Below, piece after piece: positions 1 through 11,437 of a DNA stretch of 64,000 nt (its first letter is position 1; every line of letters begins with the position of its first letter). A program made the translations under genes and the position numbers. Source of the DNA: Patiria pectinifera (lineage: Eukaryota; Echinodermata; Asteroidea; Valvatida; Asterinidae); NCBI GenBank assembly GCA_029964075.1, contig CM057135.1, positions 13,542,863 to 13,606,862 of the forward strand, written 5' to 3'. The notes beneath the pieces are model-generated. The model was not told the DNA's origin and made no database searches. It worked only from the letters and a program-made list of their open reading frames with translations.

Positions 1-922
1 CATATAGCTAGGAACTGCTGGAGTAATCCTAACCGAACCCCAACCAAGGTAGCAGGACTGATTGCCCAGGATGGAGATCCAACTGTGGAACAGCAAAGTA
101 CTGCAGGGAATCAGAGACAACCTGCATCACCTCCTCCTGTACCACATCAGGGCGAGTGTGAGAAGTGTGGTCATGTCACCTCATCCCCAGTAACTGAACA
201 GGTACATGTAGCATTTCTGAATGTAGCTGAATGTTGTTCACACAAGGGCTATGTCACTCTACAGTGTGGGCATAACTTACCCATCATGAGTGCAGCCTGC
301 AAGGCAGAATTTGTCAGAGGTATGCCAGTCACCAAAGGGAAAGTTGGGTCTAATACAAACTTAGTTTCAGTTTTAAGGGACACAGGCTGTTCAGGTGTTC
401 TTATTCGTAGGAATCTCGTATCAGATGATCAACTGACCGGTAAAAGCAAATATTGTGTCTTTGTTGATAACACAGTTCGCCAGTTACCAGTTGCCCATGT
501 CAGTATCAATTCACCATATTTTGTTGGTTCTGTTGAAGCAGTGTGTATGGCAGATCCGATTTATGATGTGATTATCGGTAACATCCCTCAAGCCCGTGAT
601 CCAGGTAATCCAGATCCCAAGTGGACGAGTGATGATGACAGCGTGATTCAGACAACACAGCCAGAATCCTTCTTGTATGTTCATGCCGTACAGACGCGAT
701 CACAGAGAGCAGCCGAGGAGAAACCACTTCCAGCACTTAAGGTTTCAAGCCCCCTGCCTGAAGTAACAGCAGATGAACTCCGCCAAGCCCAGGAGACTGA
801 TCCAACACTACACCGAGTGAGAGAGCTAGTCAACTCAGGAGAAAGCAAGATTGGAAAAGGTGAAAGTTCCTCCCATTTCTTTGTTAAGAAAGGCTTGATC
901 TATCGCCAGTTTTGCAGTCCTA
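1..922 (+). pseudogene. Gag C-terminus and retropepsin-like protease, plus start of integrase (Gmr1-like copy 1)
   Basis: The frame is open from the first base. It opens with the end of a CCHC zinc knuckle (HIARNC), then a linker, then the protease with active-site motif RDTGCSG near base 380 and the closing IIGN motif near 580. A spacer rich in charged residues follows, and then the beginning of the integrase N-terminal region (ELRQAQETDPTL). In the family, protease cuts the Gag-Pol polyprotein in the virus-like particle. The 5' part of Gag is outside the window. Assignment rests on motif order shared with Gmr1-type elements. Confidence 0.85.
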
Positions 923-2025
923 GTGTAACCGGGGAGAGTGGAATTAGTTAGTTTTAAAATGGGGCACTCTCCTTATGTCCGAGTGGTTCCACTAAAAAAT
1001 TATTTGGGTGGAGCGAAGTTTCTGTTTGTCTCAATAATATGAACTGGTTTATTTACAGCACAAATATGAGACAATATATATACAAATTATTAGGTATTTA
1101 CACAAGAATTATATTAGGAACTTTGTTGGGTGTATAAAAACAGAACTTTGTTGGGTATATAAAAACAGAACTTTGTTAAGTATATAAAAACGACAGTCAA
1201 ATAGGGAAAATAGGGTGGTGAACTGTCACTCCAAAGATGGTATCTGAAATGTATAAAAACGATAAATGACTAAAGAATTATGGGAATTACTGTGGCTTAA
1301 AATGACTGTTGCCCAAACCGAAGAATTATTCAAATGGCCATTTTGCAGGAATATGAAAGACCAGAATGTTGCATAAATGATGGCAAAAAAAAGGTTTTAG
1401 GCATAAACAGGTTTTAGGCATAAAAAGGTTAAATATTAGACAAGGGATTTACTCACCACTTGGGAGGATCAACGTTCATGTCTTCTCCGTGTCCGATGTT
1501 AAAATCGAAGTAGAAGCAGCAAAAATATTGCAAAATACAATGCCGGCAACGCCGGATATATAATTATTTTGCTGCTATCGGGGAGCCGCACCCAAAACTT
1601 GCAGAAAAAGTGGAGTGTGCAATGCTCGCTGTAAATGCTGGTTGCAAAGCAGGAGCAGAACCAGGTAGATAGATGTCAACCCAAAGCAGAGTTGGAACAG
1701 AATCAACAATATTTTGGACCTAGCCCTACAAGAAAACCATACGAAACGCCCGGAATGCCATCTATCTAATTTGAACAAAGCGCGTGGAATGTGAAACTCG
1801 CATGCTCGCTACGCCCATCACATAGTTGAGTAAAATTCTAGGCGGCGCGCGCTGTAAAAAAAAAAGTTTAGTTGGCCGCGAGAGGGCGCTAGGCAAAAAG
1901 CATGATCGCAATGGCTGCTCACATGTGAATCGACATAAACACGAAGTTACAAAAGTTATGAAATGAATGCTGGAGTAAGGAACCAGTCGGGTAAAAGTAA
2001 GTACTGAAACCCGACCTGGTTACAC
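923..2025. mobile_element. Non-autonomous TIR element inserted in Gmr1-like copy 1
   Basis: An 1103-bp block separates two adjoining parts of the integrase. Its ends are GTGTAACC and GGTTACAC, flanked on each side by TA (921-922 and 2026-2027). Reading the duplicated bases as CTAG is equally possible. Each end also has a subterminal hairpin: GGGGAGAGTG against CACTCTCC on the left, and CGGGT against ACCCG on the right. No transposase is encoded. TA duplication suits Tc1/mariner-like elements, but the TIR is too short to name the superfamily. A minus-strand 67-codon frame inside is probably chance. Confidence 0.6.
1119..1192. repeat. Three 25-bp tandem repeats
   Basis: The unit AACTTTGTTGGGTATATAAA plus ACAG-type ending occurs three times head to tail, each copy differing by one to three bases. 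It lies inside the TA-flanked insert and carries TATATAAAA in each copy. No function is evident. Confidence 0.8.
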
Positions 2026-2027
2026 TA

Positions 2028-4719
2028 GAGTAGAAAATGGTGATGTTGTAACTCAGCTGGTCATTCCACAACCCCAGAGAGTATTAGTTATGAAATTGGC
2101 TCATGAATCAATTCTTGGTGGTCATCAAGGTTCAAAGAAGACAGCAGACAAAGTGTTATCTAGTTTTTTCTGGCCTGGTGTCCAATCAGATGTGCAACGT
2201 TATTGCCGTTCTTGTGATATCTGCCAGCGAACCATTCCGAAGGGAAGGGTCACTAGGGTTCCACTAGGTCGCATGCCGTTAATTGATGAACCATTTCAGC
2301 GTATTGCAGTTGACATTGTAGGTCCCATTTCACCAGTTACAGACAGAGGCAATAGATACGTACTCACCATGGTCGACTACGCCACAAGATATCCTGAAGC
2401 TGTACCACTGAAGAGCATCGAGACTCACAGAGTAGCAGAGGCACTTGTCGATGTGTTTTCACGAGTTGGTGTTCCACGTGAGATACTTACCGACCAGGGA
2501 GCACAGTTTACATCGGGCATCATGAAGGAAGTCAGCCGACTTCTCTCCATCAAGCAGCTAACAACTACACCCTACCACCCAGCATGCAACGGCCTTGTAG
2601 AAAGGTTCAACGGAAGCTTGAAGCAGATGTTAAAGAGGTTGTGTGCAGAGAAGCCGAAAGACTGGGACAGGTATATTGGTCCACTCCTGTTCGCATATCG
2701 AGAGACACCACAGGCGAGTCTTGGGTTTGCTCCATTCGAGCTTTTATATGGTAGGACAGTCAGAGGTCCCATGGCTATTCTCAAGGAACTTTGGTCTGAT
2801 GATGTTGAAACACCTGAGGTCAAAACAACCTATCAATACGTGGTAGATTTGAGGTCAAGAATCGAGGACACATGTCATCTAGCGCAAGAAGAGTTGAAGA
2901 AGTCCACCGAAAGGTACGCCAAGTACTACAACCGAAAATCACGACCACGTCAACTGAAGGAAGGAGACAAAGTTCTTCTTCTACTCCCAGTAGACCACAA
3001 CAAGCTACTACTACAATGGAAAGGTCCATTTACTGTCATTCGACGAATGAATAGCTACGACTACAAAATCGATCTTGGCAACAGAATGAAGACCTTTCAC
3101 ATTAACCTTCTGAAGCAATATCTTGAACCTGTCACTACTTCTAACCAGATTTCTTTTTGTTTCCCTAGTCATTGTTTGCCAGAAGGGATATTTGACATCG
3201 TATCCACAGCCGTCATCGAGGAAGATCCTTCGGATGAAGGTCCTGCAGATTTCCAGGTGATAGACAATGATTCACTGCAAATTCCTCCCCTCAAAGCAAA
3301 GGAGTCAGTAAGCGACGTCAAGATTCATGATGGTTTGAGCACCGATCAAGTTCATGAGGTAAGACAACTACTGAAGCGACATAGTCGGGTACTTACTGAT
3401 CTACCCGGCCGATCCAGTCTAGTCAAGCACAGGATTAAGTTGACAAGCTCAGATCCAGTACGATCCAAACCCTACCCATTACCTCACGCACTCAGAGACA
3501 CAGTCAAAGATGAAGTTGAATCCATGTTGAAGATGGGAGTTATAGAAAGGTCTGAGTCACCCTATGCATCGCCCATTGTCTTGGTAAAGAAAAAAGATGG
3601 CACTCAAAGGTTTTGTATAGATTTCAGGAGACTCAACCGAATCACCATCTTTGATGCTGAACCAATGCCAGACCCAGAAGAGATCTTCTCCAAGCTGTCA
3701 ACCGATCAGTATTTCACCAAGATCGACCTCAGCAAGGGATACTGGCAGATCCTTCTAGAAGACACAGCGAAAGAGAAAACGTCTTTCATCACACCAGATG
3801 GTCTTTATCAGTTTCGCACCATGCCATTCGGGCTCGTCAACGCTCCGGCGACTTTCAGCAGAATGATGAGAATGATGTTGAGAGGTATGAGTAATGTCAA
3901 CAATTTTATTGACGATATTCTAGTTCACACCAAAACCTGGGAAGAACATCTCAACACTCTAGATGGTCTCTTTGAGAGATTGGAGCAATGTGGTGTAACG
4001 GCTCGTCCAACGAAGTGTTTTGTAGGTTTCAACAAGCTCGAGTATCTAGGCCACATCGTAGGGCAAGGTCAACTAGAACCACTACCAGATAAGCTGATCA
4101 AAATCCAGGATGCACCAAGACCGAAAACCAAGAAGCAACTGCGGTCATTTTTAGGTTTGACAGGGTATTATAGGAAATTCATTCCTAATTATGCGGCGAT
4201 TGCTACACCCTAACCGACAAGACGAAGAAGAAAGAGCCGACAAACATCCAGTGGGAACAGAGTCAAGAATATGCATTCCAGACACTCAAGGACAGACTGA
4301 CAACTGCACCTGTACTTCATCTACCTGATTGTCAGCGACCATTCTTACTCCGTACTGATGCTTCAGACATTGGTATTGGAGCGGTCCTCCTGCAGCGAGA
4401 AGATGAAACTGATTTTCCAGTAGCCTACGCCAGTAGAAAACTACTTCCACGAGAGCGTTCCTACTCGACCATAGAACGGGAGTGTTTGGCCATTGTTTGG
4501 GCTGTTCAGAAATTTCAAACATATCTCTATGGCCGTGAATTTGTTCTGGAGACGGATCATCAACCTTTGGTTTACCTTCAACGCGCCAAAGTCACCAACA
4601 GTCGTATTCTTCGTTGGGCTTTGTCCCTACAGCCGTACAGGTTTAAGATTGAGTGTATCAAGGGTAGTGAAAATGTCGGCGCAGATTATCTGAGTCGGAG
4701 TGCGCCTGAAGTTGTCTAA
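2028..4719 (+). pseudogene. Integrase, reverse transcriptase and RNase H of Gmr1-like copy 1
   Basis: The first domain is an integrase: HHCC zinc-binding region (H-x3-H near 2100, CRSCDIC near 2210), then a catalytic core with VDIVGP, LTDQGAQFTS and a downstream E (GLVERFNGSLK), the D,D-35-E triad. A C-terminal domain with LLLQWKGPF follows. Reverse transcriptase comes next: YASPIVLVKKKDGT, FCIDFRRLNRIT, KIDLSKGYWQI, the FIDDIL catalytic motif near 3905, and LGHIVG. The connection domain (FLGLTGYYRKFIP) and RNase H (TDASDIG, ETDHQPLVY, ENVGADYLSR) end it. The integrase-first order is the point of interest. The frame is largely open, with about one break. Confidence 0.92.
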
Positions 4720-5013
4720 TAATAATGATAATTTTTCTTTCTATTTCAGATTAAGACAACTATTTTCCCCTGTACATATAGGAGCGAGATGCTTTTACGA
4801 ATTTTGAGTTAATGTTTCAGAAAACGAAGACGTTTGAATGGTTTATGCTGAAGCTACCAGAAGTGCAGAAATGTAAATAATATTGTATATTTTGTTTTCA
4901 GGAATGAAACTTCATGAATTGTGAATAACGGAAAATGCTTTGCTTCTTTTCATAGACTGAAGTGGAGAATTCTGAAGTAAAAAAAAAAAAAAAAAATGAT
5001 ATTTTTTTTTTCT

Positions 5014-5171
5014 TAAGGGGGGAGACAATTGTCAGAATTCCCCTTAGATTTGAAGTGTTTTATATATTTCCAAATGTGCTTGTAAATTTGTTCATGTTTA
5101 TTCATTAACTTGTGACTTTTATTTACACAGGGCCATGGATTTCTTTGCCAACATGTAAATAACCAACTATT
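5014..5171 (+). repeat. Polypurine tract and beginning of 3' LTR of Gmr1-like copy 1
   Basis: AAGGGGGGAGA lies just after the RNase H gene and its short A/T-rich trailer, as expected for the plus-strand priming tract. The LTR begins with TGTCAGAATTCCCC at 5030. It runs only about 140-170 bp before the LINE insertion. The LTR boundary is inferred from the PPT and the TG start, because the 5' LTR is not in the window for comparison. Confidence 0.6.
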
Positions 5172-6916
5172 TTGTTTAACAATACAGGACTGACAGGAGC
5201 AGTAGAATCATCATCATCACTAATTCTCCCCTCTGACTCAACGTCTGAACTGTTAGCTGGTAACTTTGCAAACTTTTTCTCAGACAAAATCGAAGCTCTG
5301 AGAAATGAACTTGACAACTCAGATGCAGATTGTGCTCCTGTCCATGATCCTGTTCCCAGTGCATCATTTTGCCAATTCACGGCGTTGTCTGAGAATGCAG
5401 TAAGAAAACTCATCATGAGCTCAAAATCTAAATCATGCAGTCTCGATCCTGTACCTACCTGGATGCTGAAGCATTGTTTGGATGAGCTCACTCCAACTAT
5501 AACTAACATTATCAATTTGAGTTTCCAAAATGACCGCTTTCCCAACGCATTAAAGTTTGCCAACATCACACCGCTTATCAAGAAACAGAATCTTGATCCT
5601 GACAATCTGAGGAACTACCGACCAATTGCCAACCTGTCTTTCCTCGGGAAAACCATAGAGCGTGCAGCAGTTTCACAAATACAGTGTCATCTAGCTACTC
5701 ACGATCTTGCAGGTAAAATGCAATCAGCCTACCGTAAATACCGTAGTGTGGAAAAGGCTCTTCTACGTGTTTACAATGATCTGCTGCTCGCTGCTGATAA
5801 AGGTCGAGAGGCCGTTCTTGTGCTTCTTGATTATTCGGCAGCTTTTGACACGATTGATCACCATATCATGCTACAACGCTTACATCATCGCTTTGGCATC
5901 AACGACTCCGCCTTGGAATGGTTCACCTCATATTTCGCAAATCGTCAACAATCTGTACTTATTAATAAGATTTCATCTCCCTCTCATAATGTCAATACTG
6001 GAATGCCACAGGGGTCTGTCCTAGGTCCACTATGCTTCACATTGTACACATCTCCACTGGAATATCTCATTATAGCTGCATGACCTACGCTGATGAAATT
6101 CAACTTTACGTCACCATGACAGAACAGCAGCGTCGTGACGTCATTCAGCGACTGGAGTCATGCCTCACACACATACAGTCTTGGTCCACGGCCAATAAGC
6201 TCAAATTAAATGGCGACAAAACTGAAGTCATCCACATCACCTCTCAGTTTAAGCAACATACTCCAATTGAAAGTATCTGCATCTTCGACTCCTGCACCAG
6301 ACCTGTCACTAGCGCCCGTGACCTTGGAACTATTATCACGTCAAACCTTAGAATGCAAAACCAGGTCAACAACATATGCCGCTCTTCTTACCTGGCTCTC
6401 CACAAGATAGGACAAATTCGAAATTTCCTCGACCAACAAACGACGGAAAAGCTTGTCCATGTTTCTATCTCTTGCCGCCTCGATTTCTGCAATAGTCTCC
6501 TACACTGTATTCCTGATTCTCAAACCTCAAAACTTCAGCGCATTCAGAATTCCGCCGCCAGACTTGTTACACGTACATCATCCAGGCAACATATAACCCC
6601 TATTCTTCGCACCCTTCACTGGCTACCTGTCAATGAGCGAATCGCCTTCAAGATTCTACTGCTAACTCACAAATGCATCCACGGCTCAGCACCAGCATAC
6701 CTCCGTGAACTTATTCAAGTATACCAGCCACAACGCACCCTCCGTTCTAGCTCAACATTGCTGCTCAGTACACCGGTCACTCGCACTAAGACTTATGGAC
6801 ATCGTTCCTTCATACATGCATCACCATCGCTTTGGAACTCTCTCCCACACCATATTAGAACTGTCAATGCCGAAAATGAATTTAAAACACTCCTTAAAAC
6901 TTACCTGTTCCATTAA
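5172..6916 (+). pseudogene. LINE reverse transcriptase (CR1/L2-like), frameshifted
   Basis: The CR1-type RT pattern is clear: SNSFANFF-like start (AGNFANFFSDKI), NYRPIANLSFLGK, LLDYSAAFDTIDH (motif A), GMPQGSVLGP (motif B), then TYADEIQLYV (motif C). The catalytic YADD is YADE here, which should abolish polymerase activity. The frame shifts between the GMPQGS block and the YADE block (about 6030-6085). The C-terminal part is present (RLDFCNSLL, LQRIQNSAARLV, HWLPVNERIAFKI, SLWNSLPHHIR). Two lesions plus 5' truncation make this a dead copy. Confidence 0.9.
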
Positions 6917-6998
6917 TTGCTTTTAATTGTTGTTTCCTGTGAAGCGCATTGAGACCTTGGTGTGATGCGCTACATAAAAACTGTGCTATTATTAATTC
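5172..6998 (+). mobile_element. CR1/L2-like non-LTR retrotransposon, 5'-truncated, copy 1
   Basis: A reverse-transcriptase ORF is followed by a short 3' UTR. The UTR carries the stem-loop pair AAGCGCATTGAG and ATGCGCTACATAAA, typical of CR1/L2-type 3' ends, and a short TATTATT tail near 6990. The 5' endonuclease part is absent, the usual result of incomplete target-primed reverse transcription. The exact 5' junction with the LTR is not resolved (about 5150-5200). The LINE at 43.1-44.2 kb has the same 3' end design. Confidence 0.85.
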
Positions 6999-8160
6999 TC
7001 TTCCTTTGTGTTACCCATACCAATAGCATGTAATGCCTTTTGTGTTTAATTGAATAAGCTTATCCAAGCCTTCCTCAATCTTTGTGTTTGAATTTCTTGA
7101 GGTTGTAAATGATTGAAGTGGAATGTTAGGTATCAGGTTTGGTTTGCAGTGATTGCTGGTATAAGGGAGATTTTTGGGTGTGCCATGGCAGAGCACATTT
7201 GATTTTTGATAGACATAGATGTCTTGCAATTGATCCTCTGAGCCGCGCGCTTTTTACAAGCCGGTGTCGCTGCCGCATTTGCTGCAACTTGCAGAAGCAG
7301 AAGCAAATATTACAGACTGCTTATAAAGGCAAATAGTAGTGTGGAGCTGAGACCAAGAGTGGCTGGATCAGCGAATCTAAGATCGAAAACGACAAGGAAA
7401 CCATGGCCCTTGGCCCTAGCTAGCCTATGCCTGAGGTGCATGCCAAATTGAGGTAGATGGTCGATGAGCCGGGATGCTTAATACGTTGATTTATGTAGTA
7501 GCAACCGTCGAGTTTGACGTACTAACGTGAGAGTCGCAGAGACGACAGAGGACGCCGAAAGGGCTGTCATCACTAGTGTTACACCACTGAGAGGCTATAA
7601 TCAGCAGGAGAACACCTAATTTTTAAAATACGGTGAACTGTATCATTTCTTGTTTTTGCAATAACATTCAATTGTTATTGAGATCTATTAAGATAAATAT
7701 GTTTGATCATCTTGATTTACAAGACATTCTTTTTTGTGATTTATAAATCGAAGAGGTTCTTTTTTTTTTGGCCAATTTGACTGGAAATTGAATTTTGGAA
7801 GTAGTTAATTGGTCATTGTTGTTGTTCTTTTATAAAACCTTTGGGAATATCTAAAGTAAGTGTACTTTGTTTTTTTTTATGACTTAATGGACAAACTTAG
7901 AAGTGGTTTCGAATGTATCCACACCTAGCGTTCTTTTTTTAGTTTAATTTGTTCAGAAAGTAAAAACAGATATTCCTTTTATTAGTATTTTTTGGGTTGA
8001 GTTGTGTTTCAAGTTAAGAGTTTGAAACTGAGAAGAAAGAATACTTATAGTTTATTTTGTGAGATACTTTTGTTGTTTTCCGCATTAATCATCCATTTTA
8101 TGACTTAAGAGAAATTAATAATATGAGTTAAGGAGAAATATTGTAAATACTGCAAGAAGT
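6999..8160. other. Gene-free stretch, probably rest of a long 3' LTR
   Basis: No coding region is supported. It follows the LINE directly, so at least its first part should be the remainder of the Gmr1-like LTR. It includes a possible TATA box (cttataaag near 7320), then becomes T-rich. I could not fix where the LTR ends, because no second LTR of this copy is in the window. Confidence 0.4.
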
Positions 8161-8164
8161 GGAC

Positions 8165-8587
8165 TTATAAATTAGATTGTGAATAATAATTGTGTAAATA
8201 GAACTGATCTTGTCCATTGTTGTGATTATTCGGTGTTTGCAATCTAATCATTTTATCTTTCCAGCCACAGTCCCTAAAACAAAAGGGTAACTGTGACAGT
8301 GGCCTACGCGATAGCGCATCTGCATCCACCTTGGTCCTTCCTGGTTTGTAATGGATGGAGAAGTCAAACGAGGAGAATGCTGCAAGCCATCGGTGGCCTG
8401 TTGCATCCAGCTTTGCTGAGGTCAATACATAGATGAGTGGATTTTTTTCCGTCATAACCTTAGTCCCTTTCGCCGTGTACAGGTAGTCTTTGAACTTATC
8501 GGTAATCGCCCATTTTAGGGCTAGGAACTCCAACTTGTGTGCGGGGTAGTTCTTCTCACTTGGGGATAATTCCCGACTACCATACAC
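8165..8587 (-). pseudogene. RNase H of minus-strand gypsy element
   Basis: A 140-codon open stretch reads YGSRELSPSEKNYPAHKLEF (the usual SRxLxxxExNYxxxExExLA motif), a D/E-site region ending NPLIYVLTSAKLDATGHRW, and HYKPGRTKVDADALSRRP, the tail of gypsy RNase H. This is where the recognisable element ends; no integrase follows. Confidence 0.85.
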
Positions 8588-8599
8588 AACTGGACGGAG

Positions 8600-9540
8600 T
8601 TACCACCTTGATGCTGGTACAATACTCCACCTAAGCCGTCTCGACTCGCGTCAATGTGGAGCGCGAATGGTTTTGAGAGGTCTGCAAAAGCAAGTACTGG
8701 TGCTGTTACAAGCCGTTCCTTTAGAGTGAGGAAAGCCTGTTCACATTCTGCAGTCCACAGATCTCCAAACGGCTCATCAGCCTTACGAGTGACAGAATCG
8801 CAATTGCGCCTAAGTAAAGGACGGCCTCGCTTCTTGGGATAGACCTCTCCCGTCGTCAGGTCATTTAGGGGACGGGAAATATTTCAGTAGTTTTCGACGA
8901 ACCGCCTATAGTAGCCAGAAAAGCCAAGAAAAGATCTTAATTGTTTAACATTGGCAGGCCGAGGCCATTCTTCCAGGGCAGACATCTTTTCAGGGTCTGT
9001 TTGAACACCTTCTTCAGAAACCACATGCCCAAAGTATTTAACAGATAGACAACAGAGCTGGCATTTTTCAGGGGATACTTTTCAACCCGAATCTGCCAGC
9101 CTGTCAAGGACCTTCATGAGACGCGTCTCCATTTGTTCTAAGTCGCTAGCAAAGATGATTAGGTCGTCCATATATACAACAGTCTAGACCATGTTCAGTC
9201 CGGACATTCCCTGAGGCATGCGCTCAAATTGGTAGAAGCCAAAAGGACAAATAATTGCTTTCTTCTCTTTGTCTTCTTTGCACATCGGAATCTGGTAAAA
9301 CCCAGAATTCAAGTCAATGACAGAAAACCACAGCTGCCATTGAGACAGTCGATAGCTTCCTGAACAAGAGGAACTGCATACTGGTTAGGAATCGTTCGGG
9401 AGTTCAGGGTCCTATAGTCCACGCACATCCTCAAAGAACCATTCTTTTTCCTTACCAACACGATAGGTGATGCGTAAGGACTGCGCGATTCTTGGATAAT
9501 GTTATGGTCGAGAAGCTGCTGGAGGTGTTTCCGCAAATCT
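8600..9540 (-). pseudogene. Reverse transcriptase of minus-strand gypsy element
   Basis: Clear Ty3/gypsy RT motifs on the minus strand: MRKHLQQLLDHNIIQESRSP, YASPIVLVRKKNGSLRMCVD and YRTLNSRTIPNQYAVPLVQE (9309-9536). After that come decayed segments toward 8600 in which FSGYYRRF-like and WTAECEQAF-like connection motifs can be read. Broken in several places. Confidence 0.8.
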
Positions 9541-9556
9541 TGGAAATCGGATGGAG

Positions 9557-10600
9557 CTACCCTCCTAGATCTTTTCCGAAAAGGTTGCTATCATTAACCT
9601 TAATTTGGTGCCCAGCCTCTTTGGTTACACCCAGATCCCAATCATGCCAGGAAAACACCTGGGAACGCAACTTTGCTTTGTCTATGATCCTTTGTTTCCA
9701 TTCTGGCGAGATTGGGCCCCATTTGAATGGTAGGTCCTCCAAATCATCGCCAACAAAGGGTGTCGGGCCTTTTCCGACAGATGCCGACGAAGAGAAAGCC
9801 GTGGACTTCACGCCTTCAGTTTGGGCCTTAACAAACCATTCAGGTAGGAAAACATCCCCAAGGGGCAGTTCCCTGGGATGGTGATGGGCTGATTGGACTG
9901 GTTGTTAACCATCACCTCGACTGTACAGGTGGAATTACAAGAGATTTGGGTGATAAAAGGCATCACCTCCAACCCTGATGGATGGAACCAGAGGCCTCAT
10001 ACGGGCTTCCACGAGAGCAGGCGCGGGCTTCCGTAATGTGCACCTGAAGGTACCAGATACACTTTTTTGCTCGCCTGGTCTGAGACAGACAGTGCGCTTG
10101 GCCCTGGTCCTCACAACACCCAGTTTGCCATCCTTGGAGATTGTTCCTTTCATCTGCATGTCCCTGTAAATCTGCTGGCAGGTAGCACTGATATTAAGAT
10201 GGTTTACAAAACCCTTGCCAGCTTGCTGCCGACATGAGTCAAAACAACTCCGAAATAAGCCAGAGTTTGTCCCCACTACCACCGGCTGGGCAGGTGACTG
10301 CGGACTATCTGAAACAACAGGAACATATGTTTCGAACTGATTCGCTGTTCCCGCAAATGAGTCGTCCAAGCCCATTGACACATAACTCCATCCCAGATAT
10401 GGAATTTGACCACCACCCCCATGAAAAACCACAAGATCCTTCAAAGGGTGAAGCTCACGATTTAAGCCAGCGAACAACCTCTTGCAAATCAAAGTGACCC
10501 GTGACCCACTGTCTAGCAGACAATGAGTCTCAGTGCCATCGACCCAACACCGCGTTGTTATAACATTGCCGACTAGTCCATGAGGGATGTCGGTTCCTAG
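9557..10600 (-). pseudogene. Protease region and pol linker of minus-strand gypsy element
   Basis: The minus strand encodes an aspartyl-protease-like start (CWVDGTETHCLLDSGS near 10510-10560, from the bases upstream of the long open stretch), then GLDDSFAG and a PVVVGTN segment (9935-10492). A linker follows (CLRPGEQKSVSGTFRC, a beta-rich spacer common before gypsy RT). The 9557-9811 stretch (PFKWGPISPEWKQRIIDKAK) leads into the RT. Broken; assignment by position and the DSGS motif. Confidence 0.55.
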
Positions 10601-10767
10601 CTCATAATTTGGGTTGGGGCTTACAGGTTGTTAGACCCCTGGTTCCCCGATGGCAGCCGTCCCGAAACGTTTCCCGACTGACGCTCTCCAAGGATAAACG
10701 TAATCAACTTCTGATTGACGACTTCAGCGTTGGGTGGGTTTGGACACCTTCGATGGATGTGTCCCTG

Positions 10768-11437
10768 TTAACCGCAGCCAAAGCAGAAATTGACAAGAGT
10801 GCCCCTGTCTTCAGCACCCGCGTTATAACTCCTCTGGCCAGACCCACGTCGTTCACCCTGTGGTCTACGATGCGCCACTGAGTGACGGGGAGCGGGCACT
10901 GGGGAAGCCGAGTGCTGGCAGAAATGAGGGGCAGAGGGAAAAAATGATGGCACATGTGGTGAAAGATGCTGCAGATGATGAGCTCCTTGATGTTCAGCCG
11001 GCTGGCTCCGATGTGCCAGCTTGGTCTTTGCTTCGTCCTCCTGTTTCCTCACCAGGGACAAAAGGGTGAGAAAATTGGGAGGGGAAAATAAGGTGATTCC
11101 CCTTATGAACTGCGTGAGGCGGACCCTATTGGACTGGTCCTAAGGGATTATACCCCTCCTAAGGGCGTTCCGTAGGGTTCCCTGTAGCCTTGTTAAGAAC
11201 TAAGAGGGCTTCTCCTCTCTCCTCTGATTCATACTATGGAATTTGACAAAGAGCTCATCATTGATGATGATAAGGGCTGGTGCCCTCAATGCCTCTTGTA
11301 CCCTCTTCCTTCTCTCCGCATCGTCGAGGTCTTGCCATTCATCCATTTGGCCCTCGACGTGGTCTATCCATGCTGTGTATCCATCTTCGTCCTTTGATGG
11401 TACGGCCAGTACCGAAAAACACCTCAGTTTCCGGTAA
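10768..11437 (-). pseudogene. Gag (PNMA-like capsid and CCHC knuckle) of minus-strand gypsy element
   Basis: Minus-strand translation shows FSVLAVPSKDEDGYTAWIDH followed by a WQDLDDAERRKRVQEAL helix. This matches the LRxFSG...P..E..YxxW...A..RRRxxxSLxGPA pattern of PNMA-type Gag capsids. Further on, an HRSQ- and H-rich linker leads to a zinc knuckle (CFGCG) near 10770-10790. Capsid shells package the element RNA in this family. The frame is not continuous. Confidence 0.65.

Larger units (their letters stand above)
1..5029 (+). mobile_element. Gmr1-like Ty3/gypsy LTR retrotransposon, copy 1 (internal region, 5' end off-window)
   Basis: The internal part of an LTR element whose parts run Gag zinc knuckle, protease, integrase, reverse transcriptase, RNase H. 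Integrase ahead of reverse transcriptase is the hallmark of the Gmr1 group of Ty3/gypsy elements, which have a copia-like domain order. The body ends at a polypurine tract near 5015-5025 and a 3' LTR starts near 5030. A 1.1-kb insert (923-2025) lies at the start of the integrase and a LINE lies in the LTR. Apart from these insertions the frame has only about one or two breaks, so this is a broken but moderately young fossil. Confidence 0.9.
8165..11437 (-). mobile_element. Ty3/gypsy LTR retrotransposon with PNMA-like Gag, minus strand, decayed
   Basis: Read on the minus strand the order is Gag capsid, zinc knuckle, protease, reverse transcriptase, RNase H. The integrase and both LTRs are not recognisable. 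The frame is broken in roughly ten or more places, so this is an old fossil. The Gag start resembles the PNMA/ZCCHC family fold, which descends from gypsy Gag proteins. Lineage within Ty3/gypsy is unresolved. Confidence 0.85.

Noticed and set aside
7011-7336. Short frames after the LINE
   Set aside because: Lie in probable LTR sequence; no motif.
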